Assembly (NCBI GenBank): GCA_037039685.1
Contig: JAWNGF010000003.1
Span: 3,446,571-3,510,570, forward strand
Direction: 5' to 3'
DNA from: Ceratobasidium sp. AG-K
Taxonomy: Eukaryota > Basidiomycota > Agaricomycetes > Cantharellales > Ceratobasidiaceae
DNA: 64,000 nucleotides
Below are positions 1 through 11,900 of this stretch, in pieces (positions within the stretch are counted from its first letter, which is position 1; every line of letters starts with the position of its first letter). The position numbers were made by a program, and so were the translations under genes. Under the pieces are notes generated by a model. The model saw only the letters and a list, made by a program, of their open reading frames with translations, was not told where the DNA came from and made no database searches.

Positions 1-2769
1 TTCGTAAGCAGGGATCACAGTGCCTCGTGATGATCAAGGCCGATTGTGATCGTCTTGATGAGAACAACCCAGGTTATGCATGCAGTGGAATCATAATCTA
101 ACTTGAACTGGAAATATAGCTGTGCTTCTACGTGAAGAATAAGATTCTCAACTATCCTTTGTTCTTCTGCTGGTGACGGGAACTAACATCTAGGCCGATA
201 AGTAAGCCATTGTTGCGCACCAGGGCTAGCAAATTGATGGTGGAGCAGAGCTGGGTTAGAGCGGGCTAGATTGCTGGATACATGTGGTGAGTGAAGATCA
301 CTGCGGCCCCGTCTAGTATTCCGACTCGCTTGCCAACTTCCAACGCAATCGTTTATGATTTGCGGAGCGAATCAAGGTCGGGATGTAGTCTGGCACCGAA
401 CCTACACGCACACCCTGCGTGTACATCCTACTCATAATGTCCTAGCGAAACGTATATTTTGGAATAAGGGTTCGAAGGCTGTTCGAAAAATCGGGGAGGG
501 AAAATTGGATGCTTCTCGGGAGGCCGCGGGGACATGAGGGAAACAAGCGTACCACAGATGCCTCGGCTAGGAGGCTAGAATCACAGTCAATGCAAGAAGT
601 AGGTACCAAAAAAGTGCTGCGCATGAGGTTGTCATTGAGTGAAAACCTGGCTGCGACCATGCCAGTAGCCTACTGCGTAGAATTTCAGAGGCTTCTGGGC
701 ACTGCCAACTTACATGCGATGTTTCTATGCTTGCTTTCGCACTAAACTGACCGCACATGGTTCCGCCTAGCTTACACAACGCTTGTCTAGTCAGATCGTG
801 TCTTTAAAGTGCGTAACGCAGCGCGCTGGTTGCATTCCAAGTACGATAATGGTCAATTTGTCATATAGCAACGTCGGTTTGTTATGGCATCAGGACTGTC
901 CTATAGCGCGCTAGCGCTCATTCGCTGGAATGCACGTATTTCGAACTGTCATTTAAGAGATGAGCGATTAATGGAACTCGTCGTTTCTCGATTCACGGCT
1001 ACGCTCACACATGGCTCTTTTCGTCGGCTCGATTGCAAAAAGAGCCTTTGCAAAAGAGCAGAAAGCTACACGTTGGCTATGTTGCGATGAATCATGTGGA
1101 GGCGAACATCGCACATTTTCTGATATGACACTGGTCATCTGAACGATCCACGAAAAGGTGCAAAGAGGGATGAGGCCCGTAATCATACACGGAATTAATG
1201 GCATGCCACCCTCATTGCCATTGGTGGGTATATTTCCTTTACCTCGGGAGTCCTTACGCAATGGTCATTTTCCCACATATTCGGTTGCAATTAGCTGGAA
1301 GAGCCGTTGACGGTTGGGTCCATTTTGGTAGGATTTAGGGATGCGTGTATGCGTCAGAAACAATGCTTGAGTCAGAGTTTCATCGCCAACGTCACATTCG
1401 ACCCGCCAATCCTGCTTTGCCCTGTAATCAGCTGCATCATCATTGCTATCCTGATGTTCCGCAGGAAATTTTGAAACCCAACCTTGCAACATGCCGGATC
1501 TTTTGTCAACAGTTGTGTCCGAGTGCCCGAGTTTCACGTGTTTGGATACGTACGGTCGAGTGGAATACGTTGGATCCTACAGATTTATTATCTCCGAGAA
1601 ATCATTCGATAAATAATGTGATCACGTTGCTAGTAGGACAACTAAACTGTGCAATAACGAGGAGAGAGCCTGGTAAGACCCAGTTACCTGGGCTTGAAAT
1701 TACAACAAATTAGCTGAACGTAAGGGCCAGTGGGTAATTTGCCCCTTGGTTACTGTTTAATGAATTAGCAGAGATTGAGCAATCCACGCATGCTTTTAAT
1801 AACGACAATAGGAAAGGCCGGTCGCTTGACAGTCCTCGGAATTTGTAACATTACACTATGAGTGATTAGGTGCTTTCAAATTACGGCTTGGAAATGATCA
1901 TTATTGTGTAAACGCGGTAGTTTGTCATTGCGAACTTCAAATCAAGAAGGTTGATGCCCGAACCAGAATTAATGAGACCGGCGAATCGCATGCCGTAGGC
2001 CCACGCAATACTCGCTCAAGGGTGCATATATAACAACCTGAAGCGTTCGCCTACAGGCTAGTAGCCATAGCTATGGACCGACGAGCCCATCTTGAGAGTT
2101 TGGAAAGTAGCCATAAGAGCGACCCTAAGTTCTCCAATAATCGCTTAAGAAATTCGGGAGTGAACAGGCTAATGTTGCAGTTTGGTTTCGGGCAGCCGAT
2201 GCACAGTTCAGTCAGTCACTGCGGTAAAACCTTGGATCTGTCCATACACATCCATAGTTGGGCAAGTCTTCGTGAATCCTAGGAGCCAGGAAAGCACTCC
2301 AGTGGTGCACGCTCAATCGACTCTGAGGTGTTGTCGGGTTTAACGGGAATTCAGATCGAGCTGCCTGTTGATGGCAGAAGGACTCAGTTCCGGCCGCATG
2401 GCAAACGGGGGCGACTAATAATGAATAACATGCGATCGAGTTTAGCGGGTTGCGTTTTTAAGTCCATATTGTTAGTTGGCCTAGTTATCTCGAGTGTGCT
2501 CTGAGTCTGAGAGTTAGCCGGAGGATGATAGTGATCAGTAAATTCCAGTAATGTCATAGTACTGGTTTTCGGGTGAAGGATACAACATAGTCCAGCTGTA
2601 GTCCGCCTAGGGTATCATTGTGTGCGCGATGAAGCGAGTTTTTGCTGGTGGGCGACTCGGATCAACTATTTGCCTGGTCACGTGCCAGTAAGGTGGTGCA
2701 ACCGACGATGACGCTCATTTGTAACTCTTTCGCATCGGTATCCTCGTCTTGTTTCTCCCTCCGATCCTC
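1..2769. other. Gene-poor stretch, no supported gene
   Basis: I see no gene here. Open frames on both strands are all under about 125 codons, show no recognisable domain and do not join across plausible splice sites. The sequence is of mixed composition without obvious tandem repeats or long inverted repeats. The last part must contain the promoter of the J-protein gene that starts at 2770. Confidence 0.5.
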
Positions 2770-3604
2770 ATGACGTTGGGCACTATATTCGCTCATTCTT
2801 CACGGCCGTTTACGACGTCGTTTAGTGGGATAAATATCAATAGATTATTACCAGGGCCTAATCTGTTGCCAATCTGTGGGATTCGCCGATTCACACAAAC
2901 TTCCATACGACGGGCTACTCATTATGAAACATTGGAGGTTCCCCAAAATGCGACCAAAGGACAGATAAAGGCCAGCTTTTATAACGTGAGTCAGCCGAGC
3001 CTGAGCCTGATGGACAGTTGACATCTTCAAATGCCAAGTAGCTGAGCAAGAAATACCACCCCGACATTAACCCCGAAACGAAGGACAAGTTCGTTGCGGC
3101 GAGAGAAGCATATTCGATTCTTCATGATGATCGAACAAGGTGGGATTTTAGTTTAGCTTGTTGCGTCTCGTGCATTTATACTAATATTCCTTCTCCTACT
3201 ACGTCGGTAGGCGTGCATATGACCGCTCACTTGCAGGATCGTCTCCGCTCAGCGCTGACCACAGTGACCACACCGCCTGGTCATACGATCCAACTCTATC
3301 CCGCCGTCCGCGCGCCACACATGCGTGGGAGACTCGTCGTCATCCTCGTACTCATTCTCAACAGCATTCTCATCCTCAACAAACCCATGCTCATCGTACT
3401 ACGGGAGGGTATACACATGCATCCCCTCACGCACGACGAGCGACTGGAGGCCATGGTTACTCGCATCTCCCTCGAGAAGACCCGAACTCCGCCTATTCCA
3501 GGCTGCAGCGTGACTCGGGAGTATGGCGCGTCCTACAGGTGTTTGGATTGCTATGGGTGGTCATTAGTCTTACTGGGCTAACAGTACATGCCGGAAAAGG
3601 GTAA
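2770..3604 (+). CDS. Mitochondrial-type J-domain protein with C-terminal membrane anchor (DNAJC30-like)
   Basis: Three exons, 2770-2985, 3042-3139 and 3211-3604, give 235 residues. The first 50 residues are rich in Arg and Ser and lack acidic residues, like a mitochondrial presequence. A single J domain follows (about residues 52-105): HYETLEVPQNATKGQIKASFY in exon 1, then KLSKKYHPD with the invariant HPD tripeptide at about residue 78 in exon 2, then AREAYSILHDD. J domains stimulate the ATPase of Hsp70 partners through HPD. A low-complexity His/Arg/Ser/Thr region comes next, and the protein ends in one hydrophobic helix (VLQVFGLLWVVISLTGLTV). Presequence, one J domain and a C-terminal helix is the layout of the DNAJC30 class of inner-membrane J proteins. 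The ATG at 2770 is the first in frame and the splice phases agree. Subclass assignment is less certain than the J domain. Confidence 0.8.
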
Positions 3605-3748
3605 TTTAGGTGAGGCGGGGATGATTTTGATTCATTTTATCAACACTATATTCAAATTTGGTGGTATAGACAACTCTCGTAGTCCCCTGATGCTGCTCGT
3701 ATCTATAGAGTCACGTTGTAAACCCTATAGAGATCGCAGTCGTGAATA

Positions 3749-5604
3749 TCATTCTTCTAACGTATACTGCTCCTTCTCGGCTCGCTCCCTCGCCAAGCGC
3801 CCTTTGCCTCTCGCCCGATCTACTCCTCGCCAGGCCTTCTCCGCATCCCGAAGTATATGCATACTACCATCGTACCTGGCCTCGAATGTCCTAATCTCCT
3901 TCTCGAAAGTGCCGTTTGCAATGGAAGTGCGAGCGCCTGCCATCATAGCCTCCAGTATAGCGAGGTTATGGAAAGTCAACAGTGTGTGCGCGCTCATTTC
4001 GTGCGTATGGAGGAGGTGGTGGATATAGGCGCGGGTATACGGAGGAGCGTAGCCCGATGATTCGTCGGATGGGAATTCATCAATCTTGCTATGTGGGACG
4101 GGATGGGGCTCCCAAGACGGTGAACAGGCGGCACAGTAGCATATCGGCTTATCGGTCGAACCAATTTCGGCATCGCAGACCCCAATAAATTGGCCGGATA
4201 GTGGCACAAACTGCATTTCGTAACACGGGTCGTATAGGTTGTGTCCGATATGTTGCTTCTCTGGGTGTTCTTCTACGACTGGAAAGACAAAGTCTAGTGC
4301 AACGCCCGCGCTCGCGCATCGGATAGCCAACGCCGAATCGACAAAATCGACCCCTTGCTCAACGAGACCAAGCATAACATGAGGTGACGCCAACGCGAGC
4401 CCAAGTGCAAGTCGTGGTTTGCTGGGGGATAGATGGTCTAATGATGAACGAACTAGTTCTGGTAAGCGAGCGTCCATCTCCTCGGCATAATTTACAATGT
4501 CAGATTCGAGAGGATCAGGTGCGGCCAGGACGTTGGTCGCAAACGCATGTGCACGGGCGGATGGTGTCGTGGTGGGCAAAGGAGGGGGAACTGTTCCATT
4601 TATTTTTCCGAATTGTGCTCGAAGCTCGGATTGGATGGGAGCGATCTCTAGGACGTATCCTGCTAGGGTTTCGTCGAGTCGTTCTATGGTTGGGCCCGTG
4701 GGTTTCGTATTCAGGGTCGGAGCCGGCACGGCAGCACCAACAACAGCCCCGTCATCACCCCCACGGACTCGTTCACTGACGTTCCTCCCTGGATTGAGTT
4801 TTTGCCAATCGGAAGGATCGAGTGACTCTACGAGACCACGTGCAAAGGCCATACGAGCATTGAGATTAGTCCCACCCATGAGTGGGGCGAAAAGCGGCCG
4901 TGGTGCGAGGTGAGTAGAGAGTTGGATCAACCAAGTCAAGCTACGAGAAATGCTCTTTTCGATCCGCTTCTGGGAGTATGGTGGAGGGGTAAACGGTGTA
5001 TCAGCAGGGGCAATGACAATATCGGGGTTGGCACCCTCGACGTAAGAGACGTAGTCCGATGGTTTGACCTATAACGGGATGAATATTTTAGCGATTCTAC
5101 GAGCGTGTTTTTGAGGGGCATACCTTGCGACATCCTCGGATGCACTGGGTTTGTATAAAATCCGCTGTGTTTGCGGGCATCTCGTTTACAGAGCTTGGAT
5201 CCCGCAAACTCATACTAACCACATGTTTTCCTGTAGGAAGGGACATGAGTTTGTGGAGTGGGTGTGCATCTGGGCAATTGGTCGGCAAGGGTGGGTTATC
5301 TTGCAAACTTCTACGAAGATTAGTTGGGGACGCGAATCAGAAATAAAGCGTGCACTAACTAATTCTCAAACGGTGCGTGTATCCAGCCTAGGCTCGGTAC
5401 TCTTGATAATTGATCTTGCGAAAGGTGAGGAACCACACCCCGGGACGAAGGTGCCATCATGCCAGGGGTATTAAGCGTCAATTTTTTCCCATCGTTGCGA
5501 TGCAACTCAAACAGTCCAGTACGAGCATAGGATCCTCGAGATTTTTGTTTATTTATTTCGAACGAAGCTGTGGCTATTGCAGGGCGATTCGGGCGAGCCG
5601 ACAT
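3749..5604 (-). CDS. QTRT2: Queuine tRNA-ribosyltransferase accessory subunit 2
   Basis: Minus-strand exons 5604-5360, 5307-5124 and 5068-3749 give 582 residues. The product is the non-catalytic partner of the eukaryotic tRNA-guanine transglycosylase, which swaps G34 for queuine in tRNAs with GUN anticodons. The family is seen in TPSRGVVPHL-type sequence (here PSSRGVVPHLSQDQL), QCIRGCRK, VSYVEGANPDIVIAPAD, and the C-terminal zinc site ICYCAAC followed by AYIHHLLHTHEMSAHTLLTFHNL, which supplies Cys-x-Cys-x2-Cys and His ligands. The exon 1/2 junction needs care: a GTTAGT donor at 5359 and the acceptor ending at 5308 join HAPFEN to YLQDNPPLP in frame, whereas the nearer acceptor at GTAG would create a stop. 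The start at 5604 fits the family N-terminus. Two broken partial copies of this gene lie at 23.3-23.6 and 30.4-30.6 kb. Confidence 0.9.
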
Positions 5605-6523
5605 TGCTGTCAGGGTAGTAGTTTGCTAATCTGAGAATTTGCATGTGGGCTAAGCGCCTAGCATGGTTCTGCACAGGACGAGTTAATTTATCATGCATGG
5701 GAAATGGCGGAAGTTCGCTGGACCTGAGGTGACGTGGTCGTCAAACTACTGGATGGTTTTGACCGCCTCTCACCCAAATTGGGGGAGGTAATTGTCTGGT
5801 AATAAACGACACCCACCGACAACACCGCGAATACGATGCCACTTTGAGCCTGCTTTGAGTATACTGGTGATATTTTGCTAAGTGTCCGTATCCCTTTTAT
5901 GTCCAGGTTGATCTCTCCTTGATCATACTTCACTATAATCGTACATCCGGACGTTCGCAATCAGCGCAATCAGCGCAATCAGCGCAATCAGCGCAATCAC
6001 ATATCTAGTAGTTATGACGGCGGGATTTCGCTAGACTCAAGGTTCCGTGGGCCCCTAGTAAACGCTAAGCGGTTCTACCTAGTTCTCATCCTAACCGCGC
6101 GCCATCGCCAGCTCAGAAGAACCCGCCATTCGCCTTCCAGATTGAGATATTACCGAGAACGTCTCGCAATCAAAGCTAACTTAGCAGATAGGCAAGCGGA
6201 AGCGATAGACCACTGAACAGATGATGTATTATACGAATACACAGTCGCTTCATATAAATGTAGTGGTAGAACAAAGTAGAACACAACAGAGGGCATTACT
6301 AACGCATATTCATGTCGCATCAGTAAGCACAGGATAAATCAGTCAGCATACAGACATTCAATGCACCTTATTCGGTAGGAGGCACGTGTACATTCCGTTC
6401 CATTCGACCCAATTCTCAACATTCCACTCACATCATAACTCCGCCAGGGCAAACAGTCCCTTTCGAGCGCCAATGTACCTCATGTGCACCGAGAGATTGA
6501 AGACCGTCAAGGGCAAAAGTAGC
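5605..6523. other. Intergenic region between QTRT2 promoter and the 3' end of a TPR-CHAT gene
   Basis: No gene seen. It holds the QTRT2 promoter side (a homologous stretch recurs beside the QTRT2 relic at 30.4-30.6 kb) and a short minisatellite. The right part is the 3' flank of the TPR-CHAT gene. Confidence 0.5.
5956..5999. repeat. 9-bp minisatellite, about five units
   Basis: The unit CGCAATCAG is repeated head to tail five times without mismatch, the last unit lacking its final base. It sits 350 bp upstream of the QTRT2 start codon. The unit length is a multiple of three, but no gene covers it. Confidence 0.95.
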
Positions 6524-9500
6524 TTAGGACCCAATATGTATGAACGGTGCCCATCGGGCTATGTCCTTCTCCCCTACTTTTGCGCGTAACTGAGCTACGG
6601 CTTGATGCAGCGCCCTCGCTGAATTCATATGGTCCATCTTTCCGTCCTTCAGCAGCTCCGCATATACTAGGTCTGCCACCTCTGGTCCATCTTCGTCAGC
6701 TATACTCCACATTGTACCAATCACACTCGGGTATCCCGCCATCAGCATCCCCGCAGCTAGGTGCACGGCCTCATCTGGCATATTCTTGTCCCCTGTGGCG
6801 GTCTGACAGGCGGAGAGAAACGCGAGTCCCTTGTTGGTGAACGACCGCTTGGTGATGGTGGCGAGTGTGAGGCTGCCGTCGTGAAGGTGGAAGGCGCTCT
6901 TCGTTGGGTCGTCTGCGTCCTGGCTGCCATGACATGCCATGTGAACCCAGCTGAACTGGTCCATCGCTTCCAGCACTTTTGCAACAGTCGCTTCGCCACC
7001 CTCAAGTTGCAGATAGTATTCGGATCGAGTGTGCTTATGGACAATAGCAAGCTCTTTTGTAGTGCATGGTAAAGGAGACAAGCCAGGGGTATTCTCTTGA
7101 CCAACAGCAAGGATCCCGCACGTAGTGCTCGGGTCGACTGACTGGCTCGAGAGCAAGGCGCTGAGGGTTGGAGTATACGACGAGATCACCAAGTCAAACG
7201 TGCCTGGCTGTGACTCGTCGCGGCTCCGAGCAGTGTGGAATGGGAGGAACGAGAGTGGGCCCGAAGTACACCACGTGAGGTGAGGTAGCTGATCGACTGG
7301 TAATTTGCGCTATATTTGAAGTCGGACTGAGTCCCTAGCGGTTAATCTGAATGATATACTTACCGTATATCCAAGAAAGCCAAGCACCGGCTTGATCACA
7401 CTGAGCCATAGACTCTCTAGCGTGCTCTGAAGGGGACCCGGGGGTTTTGGCCGAGGTCGGGTCGTTCGGTCCCGCACCTGACAGAACACATGGTTGCGAG
7501 CTGAAATCGCTTCTTCGGAGGAGAAGTGTGGGAGAGCAACATGTGAGATGGTTTCATTGTTAGGCTGAATTATCAATGCATCACAACGGGACCCGTGCAG
7601 GTTGATGATTGCAATAGGCTGAGCTTTGGCAGCACGCAGTAGCCGCACCGCCGTCGGAGAGCGCAAGAAATCTTCAAATCCTGGCTTTGATCGAACCTCC
7701 TCCACAAGACTGTCCCACCTGAGAGCCAACTGTACATGAGTTCGAGCTTCCCGCCCCAAGTCGGGCTCACTTGTCTCAGGAGGTGGAGACAGAGATGATC
7801 GGGATCCTGCATGCTCAAGCTGGCTACCAACACTGGCAAGATCTTCTGAGAGCTTTGAGTCATACTGAGAAAGGTGCTCGAACGGCGTGCGAAGCTGAGC
7901 GATCTGACCCCAAACAATCGAACGACCTGCTTCCAGCCACTCAAGAGCGAGGTCGTATGCGCCAGTCGAAATCGCGTGTGATGCAGCCTCAGTAGTAAAG
8001 CTGCTTACTTCTGCAACGAGCTCATAACGGCGACCAATGGTGGTGCCAATCCAGACAAGCTGTGGAATAAGAGACATAGCCTGCTGATATGCAGGAAGAG
8101 GAGAGGGCATAGCGTGGTGCAAGGAGAGTTTAGCCCATTTTTGGCATGCGTTAAATCGAACGGATGGAGGCCCTGTGGGTGATAGTGAGGCCCTCTTGAA
8201 AGATGACCCCGCGGACTGCAGGTCTGAAAACTCGCTGAGATGCCCAAATCGAGTCTCGTATGAGTTACCGAGGTTGTTGAGATACCATGGCTTGTCTGGA
8301 TGGCCATCAGGAGTAAGTGAAACGGCCTGTGCTATGTGCTCGATGGCTTTGTTGAGGTCCGGGAGCTCGCCCAGACGCCCAAATCGAGTCTTGTATGAAA
8401 CTCCGAGGTTATTGAGTCTTCCTGGCTTGTGTGGATGGCCATCAGGAGTGAGTGAAACAGCCTGTGCTATGTTCTCGATGGCTTTGTTCAGATCGGGGAG
8501 TTCTCCTAGACGCCCGAATCGAGTCTTGCACGAAATTCCGAGGTTGTTGAGATATCCTGGCTTGTGTGGATGGCCATCAGGAGTAAGCGAAGCGGCCTGT
8601 GCTTTGTACTCGATGGCTTTGCTGAGGTCGGGGAGCTCGCCCAGACGCCCGAATCGAGTCTCGTATGAGTTGCCGAGGTTGTTGAGTATCGCTGGCTTGT
8701 GTGGACCGCCATCAGGAGTGAGTGAAACAGCCTGCGCTATATGCTCGATGGCTTTGTTGAGGTCCGGGAGCTCGCCTAGGCGGCGGAATCGAGTCTCGTA
8801 TGAAACTCCCAGGTTGCTGAGATATCCTGGCTTCTCTGGATGGCCATCAGGAGTGAGCGAAACGGCCTGTGCATTGGACTCGATTGCTTTGTTGAGGTGC
8901 TGGAGCTCGCCCAGACGCCCGAATCGAGCCTCATATGAGTTACCAAGGTCGTTGAGATATCCTGGCTTGTGTGGATGGCCATCAGGAGTGAGTGAAACAG
9001 CTTGTGCTTTGTACTCGATGGCTTTGTTGAGGTGCTGGAGCTCGCCCAGACGCCCGAATCGAGTCTCGTATGAAATTCCGAGGTTGTTGAGATATCCTGG
9101 CTTGTGTGGATGACCATCAGGAGTGAGCGAAGCGGCCTGTGCTTTGAACTCGATGGCTTTGCTGAGGTCGGGGAGCTCGCCCAGACACCCGAATCGAGTC
9201 TCGTATGAGTTGCCGAGGTTGTTGAGATATCCTGGCTTGAGTGGATGGCCATCAGGAGTGAGTGAAACAGCTTGTGCTTTGTACTCGATGGCTTTGTTGA
9301 GGTGCTGGAGCTCGCCCAGACGCCCGAATCGAGTCTCGTATGAAATTCCGAGGTTGTTGAGATATCCTGGCTTGTGTGGATGACCATCAGGAGTGAGCGA
9401 AGCGGCCTGTGCTTTGAACTCGATGGCTTTGCTGAGGTCGGGGAGCTCGCCCAGACACCCGAATCGAGTCTCGTATGAGTTGCCGAGGTTGTTGAGTATC

Positions 9501-10203
9501 GCTGGCTTGTGTGGATGGCCATCAGGGGTGAGTAAAACAGCCTGTGCTTTGTACTCGATGGCTTTGTTGAGGTCCGGGAGCTCGCCTAGGCGGCGGAATC
9601 GAGTCTCGTATGAAATTCCGAGGTTGTTGAGATACCCTGGCTTCTCTGGATGGCCATCAGGAGTGAGCGAAACAGCCTCTTCTCCGAACTTGATGGCATT
9701 TCCCAAGTCGCAAATATGACCAAGATGCCCAAATCGAGACTCATATGCACACCCGAGGTTGCTGAGTAGACCCCACCATTCCTCCCGGGAACCCCGTAAT
9801 AGAGCGGCAGCTACTCCCCAATACTCGATTGCCCTGTCGACATTTTCAATGCCCCCTGTTCGCTTAAATTGCTCATACGCAGATACACCCAGAGTCGACA
9901 ACTCTTGGGCCTGTGTTTGGTCTTCTTGTGAAGATCTAGAGACCAATTACCCTTGTTAGTCATATTCGAGCATCACTCTGCATTGGCCAGCATTGTGTCC
10001 TTGAGACACACCTACCTCATCTCCGTCAGATTATCAAGCACCCGCTGCAGAGCCGCCTGCCTGTCAAGAATTGCAATGTTCTCCGCCCGCGAATTTTCCG
10101 TGAGGGCGGTCTCAAAGTCTTCGCTATTCAATTCAGTCGACACCTGCTCGACCTTGCTGCCTTTTTCTTCGGGTTCCGAGTCACTAGGCTCCATCTCACG
10201 CAC
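6524..10203 (-). CDS. TPR-CHAT protein 1 (tetratricopeptide repeats plus caspase-like CHAT domain)
   Basis: Exons 10203-10016, 9935-7364 and 7309-6524 give about 1181 residues. Exon 1 encodes an acidic leader. Exon 2 starts with a short TPR-like segment and then about 12 tandem 45-residue TPR-type units of the form LNNLGxSYETRFGRLGEL. A linker (ALEWLEAGRSIVWGQIAQL) leads to the C-terminal CHAT domain, spread over exons 2 and 3. CHAT domains are caspase-related peptidases; the expected catalytic His (HMACHGSQ) and Cys (LSACQTA) are both present. The family includes bacterial TPR-CHAT proteases that act in defence, so a regulated protease with a TPR sensor is likely. The intron at 7310-7363 lies at the same place as in three paralogues in this window. 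The repeat units are nearly identical in DNA, unlike the paralogues. Confidence 0.85.
8180..9720 (-). repeat. Coding tandem array of 135-bp TPR units in TPR-CHAT protein 1
   Basis: Eleven or so 135-bp units run through exon 2 of TPR-CHAT 1, each coding 45 residues. A two-unit (270 bp) higher-order repeat is visible: 8971-9226 and 9241-9496 are identical over 256 bp by direct reading. Because the unit is a multiple of three without stops, long meaningless frames also stay open on the other frames and strand. Confidence 0.9.
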
Positions 10204-11005
10204 TTCTTTTCACGATATGAATATCAGTCGTCATGTAAGCTGAACACAATCTTCCGAACGACCCACTCTTATCGGTTGTCACATTTTCTGTTCTCGACGT
10301 CGACTGGCCAGACGTTTCAAGGATTTCTCTCCTTGGCCTTGCGTTAGTCAAGTGATCTATCAAAAATTATGAACACACTTTTGCGTATCATCGTCCCTGC
10401 AATGGTCTTGCGCTTCAGGAGACCCAGCACGGTCCATGAGAATACTTTCGGCCGTAGAGTGTATCCAGTGGTGCATGCACTCCGGTCCCAGAGTCATGTT
10501 GGTTATATATGCGCGAGGTGCTTATCATTCCGATGCTTCGGTACCCAGCATGCTTCTGGCAAGCCTCACCTGTGCCTCTCGGCGCCCGTCGTTTCTCCTG
10601 AATCGATCGTTCATTGCACGTGCTCACTGCCCCTCGTTCTACGCAGTTCGTGCAGTCCTCTATCACTTGACCCAAGCGCCTTCCTACGGGAAATCCTTCA
10701 GCCGCAAGTCCATGCACCTCTCTCCTTAAATCAGTCGAACACATATCACAATGTGTCGTAATTGATGGATCGATTGGTCTAAACTGCATTGATCCGCCAA
10801 TTAGCGCCCACTTTGCCTCCTGTTATGGTTGCCCTTTGCCATGCCTTGCTCATCATTACAAATGCGATACGACAAAGTTGTGACAAGGCTGTGGTCTCGG
10901 TGACGCGTGGTGGTGCCAATGGCTTTCGCCAACGCCCCACATACTCGATGAGCGCCGCCAGCGCGGCACTGACCTTGCTTAGTCGGCACTCCCGGGAGTG
11001 CAATC

Positions 11006-11133
11006 TCTACCAAAAGTCGAATTTCTCGTTCGGCTTGTGAGGTCTCGTAATGACAAGGACCATCTCGTTGGGCTCGTAATAGGTTACGAGCACTCACAAC
11101 ATCTTACGAGCCCAGACGAGCCTTTTTCTCGTT
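11006..11133. repeat. Decayed fragment of the inverted-repeat element seen at 47.8 kb
   Basis: The left part (CTCTACCAAAAGTCGAATTTC, then GGCTTGTGAGGTCTCGTAAT and CATCTCGTTGG) resembles the terminal arm of the element at 47848-48085, and the right part (ATCTTACGAGCCCAGACGAG) resembles its interior. The matching second arm is missing. This is similarity read by eye, not an alignment score. Confidence 0.5.
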
Positions 11134-11620
11134 CACCTTCATCAGGAAAACCGGTTGCAGATTTGGGCGCTTAGGAGTGGATTTGAAGCAAAGTCTTTGT
11201 TTCAAATCACCCAAATCAGCCCAAATCACCCAAATCACTCTCAAATCACTCTCAAATCCGAGAGCGGTTTTCCTGATGCACCGAGCTACGAAGCGCTCCG
11301 CAGCATTTTACATTTTTGCTGAGTCAGAATCACTCCCTATTACTAGTAGACTATATGCGTATAGTTGACGGAGCGAAAAAATCTACATATACAGTGTAAT
11401 GATACATATACTCGTTGAAAACTCTGATTTTTCACCCCAGCTTAATGCACAGAAACAAATAACATTCGATGCGCCTAATTCGCCCGGTCTTTCTTCGCAT
11501 GCTCACGTTGCTTAAAACGCCTGTAGGCGAGATATCCTTTCGCGAACTTCACCCAAAATCACTCTGGAATCAAAAAATAAGCGCGGTAAATCCCCTTTCT
11601 ATAACCGCCGTAACCTCGTG

Positions 11621-11852
11621 TATCATGATTAGGCAAGGAAACGGGTTACCCCGGGTTGTCACGGGGTACTCAAATTTTCACTTCCCCACTGAGAAACTGA
11701 GGTTCGAAATTTGTGAGCTCATGCCTTTGTTATTTTCTTGCTTCTCGCCAGAGTTTGAGCTCAATAGGCCAAGCGTAGCAAGTGCTGCGGGCAAAAGCAT
11801 TTAAGCGCCGGGTAACAACAGGTAACCCGTTTCCTTCCCTAATCATGATCAT
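11621..11852. mobile_element. Short inverted-repeat element (MITE-like) in the NACHT-WD40 promoter
   Basis: The left arm begins ATCATGATTAGGCAAGGAAA and continues CGGGTTACC. The right arm ends with its reverse complement, GGTAACCCGTTTCCTTCCCT then AATCATGAT. The arms match over about 30 bp with one or two mismatches and more weakly for a further 20 bp; the total length is about 232 bp. No coding capacity. No clear target duplication could be read. It ends only about 50 bp before the ATG of the NACHT-WD40 gene, so it lies in the promoter or 5' UTR. Confidence 0.6.
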
Positions 11853-11900
11853 ACCGATATACCCACTCATTTTAGTTTGCCGATACTGGGGTCGACCACC

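Larger units (their letters stand above)
10204..11900. other. Intergenic region between divergent TPR-CHAT 1 and the NACHT-WD40 gene
   Basis: No gene seen. It carries the promoters of two divergently transcribed genes, a decayed inverted-repeat element fragment near 11.0-11.1 kb and a complete inverted-repeat element at 11.6-11.85 kb. At about 11200-11255 there is a short run of ATCACCCAAATCA-like imperfect repeats. Confidence 0.5.

Noticed and set aside
5308..5359. Nonsense mutation in QTRT2 after HAPFEN
   Set aside because: The stop lies at an intron border: a GTTAGT donor and an acceptor at AGAAG give an in-frame join to family-like sequence.
8175..9719. Long plus-strand open frames over the TPR array of TPR-CHAT 1
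   Set aside because: They are antisense shadows kept open by the 135-bp repeat length being a multiple of three; repeated PSGVSETA-type peptides have no fold and the minus-strand frame encodes the TPR-CHAT protein.
8180..9720. Possible CRISPR or satellite array
   Set aside because: Regularly spaced repeats, but the units are contiguous 135-bp coding units without unique spacers, within a eukaryotic gene.
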